The notes under the pieces were generated by a model. It saw nothing but the letters and a program-made list of their open reading frames with translations. It did no database searches and was not told the origin of the DNA. A program made the position numbers and the translations under genes. A stretch of 64,000 nucleotides of DNA from Haemophilus haemolyticus_M (GTDB lineage Bacteria; Pseudomonadota; Gammaproteobacteria; Enterobacterales; Pasteurellaceae), in NCBI RefSeq assembly GCF_003490935.1, contig NZ_QQGD01000003.1, positions 1 through 64,000 of the forward strand, given 5' to 3'. Below are positions 59,799-64,000 of this stretch, one piece after another; position 1 is the stretch's first letter; each line of letters opens with the position of its first letter.

Positions 59799-60242
59799 AT
59801 GGCATTTTTTTCCATTTTAAAACAGGGACAAATTTATCTTAATACTTGGCCACAGGAGGCTAAATTAGGGATTATTTTCCCAGAAAACCGCATTATGAAA
59901 GCCACGAGTTTTGCACAAAAATTCATGCCTTTTGTTGCTGTATTTACAGTGGTGTGGCAACAGATTTATGCAAAAAATGATTTGATGGCCTTTTCTATTG
60001 CAATTTTGACCGCACTTTTTGCCTTGCTTATTCCTTTTCAAGGTCTTTATTGGCTTGGTAAGCGTGCGAGTTCGCCATTAGAAAATCAAAGTGCGGTGTG
60101 GTTTTATGATATTTGCGAACGCTTAAAAAAACTACATGAACCCTTGCCTCTTGTGCAAGATCAACCGACATACCAACATTTAGCAGAAGTCTTAAAGAAA
60201 GCTCAAAGCAAATTTGAACGTGCTTTTTGGCAGGAAATTTAG
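59799..60242 (+). CDS. yfbV: UPF0208 membrane protein YfbV
   Basis: A 147-residue inner-membrane protein with two adjacent membrane helices (about residues 44-60 and 64-84) between cytosolic ends, matching YfbV. In E. coli YfbV is required for insulation of the Ter macrodomain. The ATG at 59799 has AAAGG upstream; a longer frame starts inside the uptake signal and is rejected. Its position divergent from ackA is conserved. Confidence 0.9.
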   Translation: MAFFSILKQGQIYLNTWPQEAKLGIIFPENRIMKATSFAQKFMPFVAVFTVVWQQIYAKNDLMAFSIAILTALFALLIPFQGLYWLGKRASSPLENQSAVWFYDICERLKKLHEPLPLVQDQPTYQHLAEVLKKAQSKFERAFWQEI

Positions 60243-60245
60243 TTT

Positions 60246-60261
60246 ACGCAAACGTTTTCTT
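60246..60261. promoter_or_regulatory. PurR operator upstream of cvpA-purF
   Basis: ACGCAAACGTTTTCTT matches the PurR consensus ACGCAAACGTTTGCGT at 14 of 16 positions. It overlaps the -35 region of a promoter with -10 TAGAAT at 60278-60283, so PurR with hypoxanthine or guanine would block transcription of cvpA-purF. Confidence 0.85.
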
Positions 60262-60328
60262 TTTGGCTTTATTTTTGTAGAATACCTCGGTCGTTTTAAA
60301 CGGCCGTTTTTCATTGAGAGATTTTTTA

Positions 60329-60820
60329 ATGATCGATTACATTATTATTGGCATTATCGCTTTTTCCATTCTTGTCAGTTTATTACGCGGTTTTGTACGC
60401 GAAGTGCTTTCACTCGGTAGCTGGGTTGTGGCATTTATAGTAGCAAGCCAGTTTTATCCTTATCTTGCAGCTTATCTTACGCAAATTGAATCAATGTATA
60501 TTCGTAATGGAACCGCAATCGGGATTTTATTTGTACTGACTTTAATCGTGGGTGCCATAGTAAATTATGTGATTAGTCAATTAGTGGATAAAACGGGGTT
60601 AAGCGGCACTGATCGCGTATTAGGTGCAGCTTTCGGTTTAGTGCGCGGTGCACTGATTGTGGCTGCGTTATTATTTTTCATGGATACCTTCACCAATTTT
60701 GAACAAACTGATTGGTGGAAAGAATCTCAATTAATACCGCACTTTGGTTTTATTATTGAATGGTTCTTTCAACAACTCCAAGCTAGTTCAAGTTTTTTAA
60801 CTCCAACGCTTAATCAATAA
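60329..60820 (+). CDS. cvpA: Colicin V production protein homologue CvpA
   Basis: A 163-residue inner-membrane protein with four hydrophobic segments and a short polar C-terminus. The family signature RGFVREVLSLGSWVVAF lies between helices 1 and 2. E. coli CvpA is needed for colicin V export and envelope stress tolerance; its molecular role is unsettled. The ATG at 60329 has GAGAG upstream. purF follows after 10 bases and a PurR box precedes, so the pair is a purine-repressed operon as in E. coli. Confidence 0.95.
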   Translation: MIDYIIIGIIAFSILVSLLRGFVREVLSLGSWVVAFIVASQFYPYLAAYLTQIESMYIRNGTAIGILFVLTLIVGAIVNYVISQLVDKTGLSGTDRVLGAAFGLVRGALIVAALLFFMDTFTNFEQTDWWKESQLIPHFGFIIEWFFQQLQASSSFLTPTLNQ

Positions 60821-60830
60821 GGAACACAAA

Positions 60831-62348
60831 ATGTGTGGTATTGTCGGTATTGTTAGCCAAAGTCCGGTTAATGAATCTATTTATGCAGCATTAACTCTTT
60901 TGCAACATCGTGGGCAAGATGCTGCGGGCATTGTGACGCTTGACGATGAAAACCGTTTCCGTTTACGCAAAGCTAACGGTTTAGTGAGTGATGTGTTCCA
61001 TCAAGAACATATGCTACGCTTGCAAGGAAATGCTGGATTGGGGCATGTTCGCTATCCTACAGCGGGGAGTTCTAGCGTCTCAGAGGCGCAGCCTTTTTAT
61101 GTAAATTCTCCCTATGGTGTCACTTTGGTGCATAATGGCAACTTAACCAACTCAGTGGAGTTAAAAGAAAAAGTCTTTAAAACAGCTCGCCGACATGTAA
61201 ACACCAATTCAGATTCCGAACTTCTTCTAAATATTCTTGCAAATCACCTTGATCACATTCCTCAAGAGAAACTTGATCCAAAAGATATTTTTAATGCTGT
61301 TCGTCAAACTCACAACGATGTTCGTGGTGCTTATGCTTGTTTAGCGATGATTATTGGGCATGGCATGGTTGCGTTTCGTGATCCTTTTGGTATTCGTCCT
61401 TTAGTGTTGGGTAAACGCGAAGAAAATGGCAAAACTGATTATATGTTTGCCTCTGAAACAGTTGCTTTAGATATTGTTGGTTTTGACTTTGTTCGTGATA
61501 TTGCCCCTGGTGAAGCCGTTTATGTGACGTTTGATGGCGAGCTTTATTCCCAGCAATGTGCTGAAAGTGCGGTGTTAAATCCTTGTATTTTTGAGTATGT
61601 TTATTTTGCACGTCCAGATTCAACAATTGATGGCGTCTCTGTTTATGCAGCACGTGTTCACATGGGCGAAAAACTCGGACAAAAAATTGCAAAAGAATGG
61701 GCGGATGAAATTGATAATATTGATGTAGTGATTCCCGTTCCTGAAACCTCCACAGATATTGCGTTACAAATAGCTCGAGTACTAGGGAAACCTTACCGAC
61801 AAGGATTTGTGAAAAATCGCTATGTTGGTCGTACGTTTATTATGCCAGGACAAGCACAGCGTATTAGTTCTGTTCGTCGCAAATTGAATACTATTAAAGC
61901 TGAATTTAAAGATAAAAACGTCTTATTGGTGGACGATTCTATCGTTCGTGGCACAACCTCTGAGCAAATTGTTGAAATGGCTCGCTCAGCTGGCGCGAAG
62001 AAAATTTACTTTGCCTCTGCTGCTCCAGAAATTCGTTATCCGAATGTATATGGTATTGATATGCCGAGTCGCGATGAACTGATCGCTTACGGTAGAAATG
62101 TTGATGAAATTGCACATTTGATTGGTGTGGACAAATTAATTTTCCAAGATCTGACCGCACTTACTGAATCTGTTCAATTGGAAAACCCAGCCATTCAAGG
62201 TTTTGATTGTTCTGTTTTCACAGGCGAATATATTACAGGTGACATCACGCCAGAATATTTAGAGAAAATCGCAAGTCAACGGAACGATAGTGCAAAGAAA
62301 AAACGTGAAAAACAAGCATCTAATCTTGAAATTTATAATGAACAATAA
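60831..62348 (+). CDS. purF: Amidophosphoribosyltransferase PurF
   Basis: First enzyme of purine synthesis, making phosphoribosylamine from PRPP and glutamine. After removal of Met1 the catalytic Cys2 is N-terminal (MCGIVGIV), heading the Ntn glutaminase domain with LQHRGQDAAGI. The PRTase domain has the PRPP loop NVLLVDDSIVRGTTS and the RVGRTF-type YVGRTFIMP loop. It is 505 residues. AAGGAACAC precedes the start. It ends in an uptake-signal terminator. Confidence 0.97.
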   Translation: MCGIVGIVSQSPVNESIYAALTLLQHRGQDAAGIVTLDDENRFRLRKANGLVSDVFHQEHMLRLQGNAGLGHVRYPTAGSSSVSEAQPFYVNSPYGVTLVHNGNLTNSVELKEKVFKTARRHVNTNSDSELLLNILANHLDHIPQEKLDPKDIFNAVRQTHNDVRGAYACLAMIIGHGMVAFRDPFGIRPLVLGKREENGKTDYMFASETVALDIVGFDFVRDIAPGEAVYVTFDGELYSQQCAESAVLNPCIFEYVYFARPDSTIDGVSVYAARVHMGEKLGQKIAKEWADEIDNIDVVIPVPETSTDIALQIARVLGKPYRQGFVKNRYVGRTFIMPGQAQRISSVRRKLNTIKAEFKDKNVLLVDDSIVRGTTSEQIVEMARSAGAKKIYFASAAPEIRYPNVYGIDMPSRDELIAYGRNVDEIAHLIGVDKLIFQDLTALTESVQLENPAIQGFDCSVFTGEYITGDITPEYLEKIASQRNDSAKKKREKQASNLEIYNEQ

Positions 62349-62379
62349 ATTGCGATAAGGCGAGATATTTAATCTGATA

Positions 62380-62416
62380 AAAAATCACCGCATTAAAAAA
62401 GTGCGGTGATTTTTTA
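62380..62416. terminator. Inverted uptake-signal terminator between purF and the epimerase-like gene
   Basis: AAAAATCACCGCA (62380-62392) pairs with TGCGGTGATTTTT (62402-62414), T tracts on both strands, between convergent genes; the right edge touches the epimerase-like stop codon. Confidence 0.88.
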
Positions 62417-63304
62417 TTTATTTTTTAGAATCTCTTCTAGATAGTTTTCGCAATCAGAATATTGAAATTGGAATCCAGCGTTGAGTAATTTTTCAGGCAC
62501 AACATTTTGGCTTTCTAGTAATAGATTCGCTCGTTCGCCAAGGATGAAATGTAATATCCATTTTGGAATGATTGCAAAGGCAGGACGTTTTAATATTCCA
62601 GCCAAAGTGCGGTTAAATTTATATTGTTTTATGGGATTCGGGGCGGTGAAGTTAAATGAGCCTTGGCATTTTGAGTGATCGAGTAAAAATAAAATGCCAT
62701 TGACCATATCTTCCAAAGCAATCCAGGGAAAATATTGCTCTCCATTGCCCAGTTTGCTGCCAAGCCCCCATTTGTATAAAGGCAACATTTGAGCTAGTGC
62801 CCCCCCTTTTTTAGAAAAGACCATGCCTGTTCGAATCAAACAAACTCTTGCATCAGCTTGTCGCGCAATATTTTCCCAATCTTGGCATAATTGTGCGGTG
62901 AAAGTTTTTGCTGTTTTGCTTGTTTCGGTAATTTTTTGTTCGCCTTGATCGCCGTAAATTCCAGTTGCTGAACCTGAAATAAAAATAGGGTGTTGCTGAT
63001 ATTGATTAATGAATTCAACCAGTTGAGTGGTAAGGCTTAAACGACTTTCTCGTAAAATAGATTTTTGCTTTGTCGTCCAAGCTTTATGAAAAATCGGCTC
63101 ACCAGCAAGATTGATGATGGCATCAAGCTGTTCTTGTAAATCGAGTTCTGAAAGTGCGGTAATAAATTTGATGTTTTTTGGCTTTGAGATAGTTTGCAGC
63201 GTACTTGAGCGGGTTAAGATCGTCACTTGTTCATTGCGTAGGCTGAGCTGTTCAACAAGTGCTTTGCCAATAAGTCCCGTGCCTCCAGTTAATAAAATAT
63301 TCAT
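62414..63304 (-). CDS. yfcH: NAD-dependent epimerase-like protein (YfcH/SDR39U1 family, TIGR01777)
   Basis: A 296-residue extended short-chain dehydrogenase-like protein. The N-terminal dinucleotide loop is LTGGTGLIGKALVEQL; the family block NLAGEPI...W and YGDQGEQ follow, and the C-terminal DUF1731 segment closes the protein (ILHFILGERANLLLESQNVVPEKLLNAGFQF). The substrate is unknown. Its start shares one base with the end of argR (TAATG), so it is coupled to the arginine repressor gene, an arrangement without obvious functional reason. Confidence 0.9.
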   Translation of the reverse strand: MNILLTGGTGLIGKALVEQLSLRNEQVTILTRSSTLQTISKPKNIKFITALSELDLQEQLDAIINLAGEPIFHKAWTTKQKSILRESRLSLTTQLVEFINQYQQHPIFISGSATGIYGDQGEQKITETSKTAKTFTAQLCQDWENIARQADARVCLIRTGMVFSKKGGALAQMLPLYKWGLGSKLGNGEQYFPWIALEDMVNGILFLLDHSKCQGSFNFTAPNPIKQYKFNRTLAGILKRPAFAIIPKWILHFILGERANLLLESQNVVPEKLLNAGFQFQYSDCENYLEEILKNK

Positions 63305-63759
63305 TACAACGCGTTTTCAAATAAACGTTGAACATTTTTGAGTAAATCGACAATTTTTGTGCCACGCGTTGGTGTGATAAAAATTGTGTCATCGCCTGCG
63401 ATAGTGCCTAAGATGCCTTCTGATTTTCCAATTGAATCGAGCAAGCGAGCGATGAGTTGTGCCGCACCTGGAGAAGTCTTAATGACAATTAACATATCAT
63501 TGTAATCAACGTCTAATACAAGATTTTTTAATGGGCTACTGGTATTAGGAACACTTAATTCACCTGGTAAGCAATAGACCATTTCCATTTTGGTATTACG
63601 GGTGCGAACAGCGCCAAATTTGGTGAGCATTCTTGATATTTTTGATTGATTAATGCCTGTAAAGCCTTGTTTTTTTAAGGCATCGACAATCTCACTTTGA
63701 GAGCCAAAGCGTTCTTGATTGAGTAATTCTTTAAAAGCACGAGTTAAATTGTCAGTCAT
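63304..63759 (-). CDS. argR: Arginine repressor ArgR
   Basis: Hexameric, arginine-dependent repressor of arginine biosynthesis and cofactor in plasmid dimer resolution. The N-terminal winged helix includes GSQSEIVDALKKQGFTGINQSKISRML; the C-terminal arginine-binding core has GTIAGDDTIFITP with the paired aspartates. It is 151 residues. No strong ribosome binding site precedes the ATG at 63759. It is divergent from mdh, as in E. coli, with an ARG box between. Confidence 0.96.
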   Translation of the reverse strand: MTDNLTRAFKELLNQERFGSQSEIVDALKKQGFTGINQSKISRMLTKFGAVRTRNTKMEMVYCLPGELSVPNTSSPLKNLVLDVDYNDMLIVIKTSPGAAQLIARLLDSIGKSEGILGTIAGDDTIFITPTRGTKIVDLLKNVQRLFENAL

Positions 63760-63793
63760 TTTTATTTTTCAATAGTCAAAAATTTGCATAAGA

Positions 63794-63811
63794 ATTGCAT
63801 AAAAATTCATT
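63794..63811. promoter_or_regulatory. ARG box upstream of argR
   Basis: ATTGCATAAAAATTCATT matches the ARG box TNTGNATWWWWATNCANW at nearly all fixed positions. A second partial copy (TTTGCATAAGAATTGCAT) overlaps on its left, fitting paired sites for ArgR autoregulation. Confidence 0.7.
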
Positions 63812-63938
63812 TTCATCAACTTGAATGTGAATAAAAGCAAAGAGAAGGAAAAAATTACCTCAGAAATGTGAACTAGATCATAGAATGATATTTCTCTGTT
63901 TGTAATTGTGAGATGAAAATTTTAAAATCAGGTCATCT

Positions 63939-63948
63939 TAAATTAACT
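63939..63948 (-). promoter_or_regulatory. ArcA-box-like site upstream of mdh
   Basis: The minus strand reads AGTTAATTTA, nine of ten matches to the ArcA core WGTTAATTAW, 19 bases before the mdh start. ArcA repression of mdh is known in enteric bacteria. Confidence 0.4.
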
Positions 63949-63966
63949 AACACATAAGGAGTATTT

Positions 63967-64000
63967 ATGAAAGTTGCAGTATTAGGCGCCGCAGGCGGTA
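63967..64000 (+). CDS. mdh: Malate dehydrogenase, 5' end only
   Basis: The first 11 codons (MKVAVLGAAGG) run off the right edge and match the N-terminal NAD-binding loop of bacterial malate dehydrogenase. AAGGAG lies 7 bases before the ATG. The argR-mdh divergent pair supports the call. The enzyme interconverts malate and oxaloacetate. Confidence 0.92.
   Translation, partial: MKVAVLGAAGG

Noticed and set aside
1..64000. CRISPR array, prophage, insertion sequence or tRNA gene
   Set aside because: No regularly spaced direct repeats, transposase or phage gene, or tRNA-like cloverleaf was seen on reading both strands.
1..64000. Tetranucleotide phase-variation tracts of the CAAT or GCAA type
   Set aside because: None of the usual long tetranucleotide repeats was seen; the only coding tandem repeat is the 12-bp unit in hsdS.

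Overview
The window is a chromosomal segment of a Haemophilus of the H. influenzae group (H. influenzae or a near relative such as H. haemolyticus). The evidence is the dense scatter of the uptake signal core AAGTGCGGT and its complement, both inside genes and as inverted pairs used as terminators; the AT-rich composition; and near-uniform recognisable H. influenzae-type proteins (ArcB without a PAS domain, a selenocysteine SelD, PgpB, NagK, GcvA/GcvB, Pta-AckA, CvpA-PurF). I see no prophage, insertion sequence, tRNA or CRISPR array. From memory of Rd KW20 gene order, four collinear blocks are joined here (about 1-15.97 kb, 16-34.4 kb, 34.4-41.7 kb and 44.9-64 kb), so the segment looks rearranged relative to Rd.

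Layout. 0-3 kb: end of an rRNA operon (5S rRNA), a uracil-DNA-glycosylase-family gene and arcB. 3-10 kb: a type I restriction-modification operon on the minus strand (hsdM-hsdS-rhuM-hsdR) with a specificity-determining 12-bp tandem repeat in hsdS and a palindromic intergenic repeat that supplies the hsdS stop. 10-16 kb: prlC, ybaN, an orphan peptide-binding lipoprotein, ribA and pgpB; between the lipoprotein and ribA lies an unannotated-looking unit made of a 23-residue lipopeptide ORF opposed by a promoter-terminator unit on the other strand. 16-34 kb: nagK, a sodium/alanine symporter, tatABC, gdhA, fldA-fur, ybfF, seqA-menE, mscK-aroC, mepA, a TauE/SafE-type permease, lpxM, and selD with an in-frame UGA. 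34-42 kb: serS, a small membrane gene remnant, ydcH, yjjPB, yfjD, ffh, a Nif3-like gene with a probable attenuator or sRNA in its leader, and a 47-residue lipoprotein.

42-45 kb is the most accessory-looking part: an XRE regulator divergent from a TbpB-like surface lipoprotein and its Slam outer-membrane translocator, with an inverted-repeat operator candidate between them. 45-64 kb: ilvE, the GcvB small RNA divergent from its activator gcvA, rlmM, sucCD, yciO, rluB, cysB, an MFS transporter, prmB, smrB, ackA-pta, yfbV, cvpA-purF under a PurR box, an NAD-dependent epimerase-like gene, argR with an ARG box, and the first codons of mdh.

The regulatory circuits visible inside the window connect its genes: GcvB (46.1-46.3 kb) has 11 bases of perfect complementarity to the gdhA leader (20.66 kb); a GcvA-type LysR box lies between gcvA and gcvB; and an ArcA-like box precedes mdh while arcB lies at the other end. 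All operator and RNA calls rest on reading the sequence only; no search or folding program was run.
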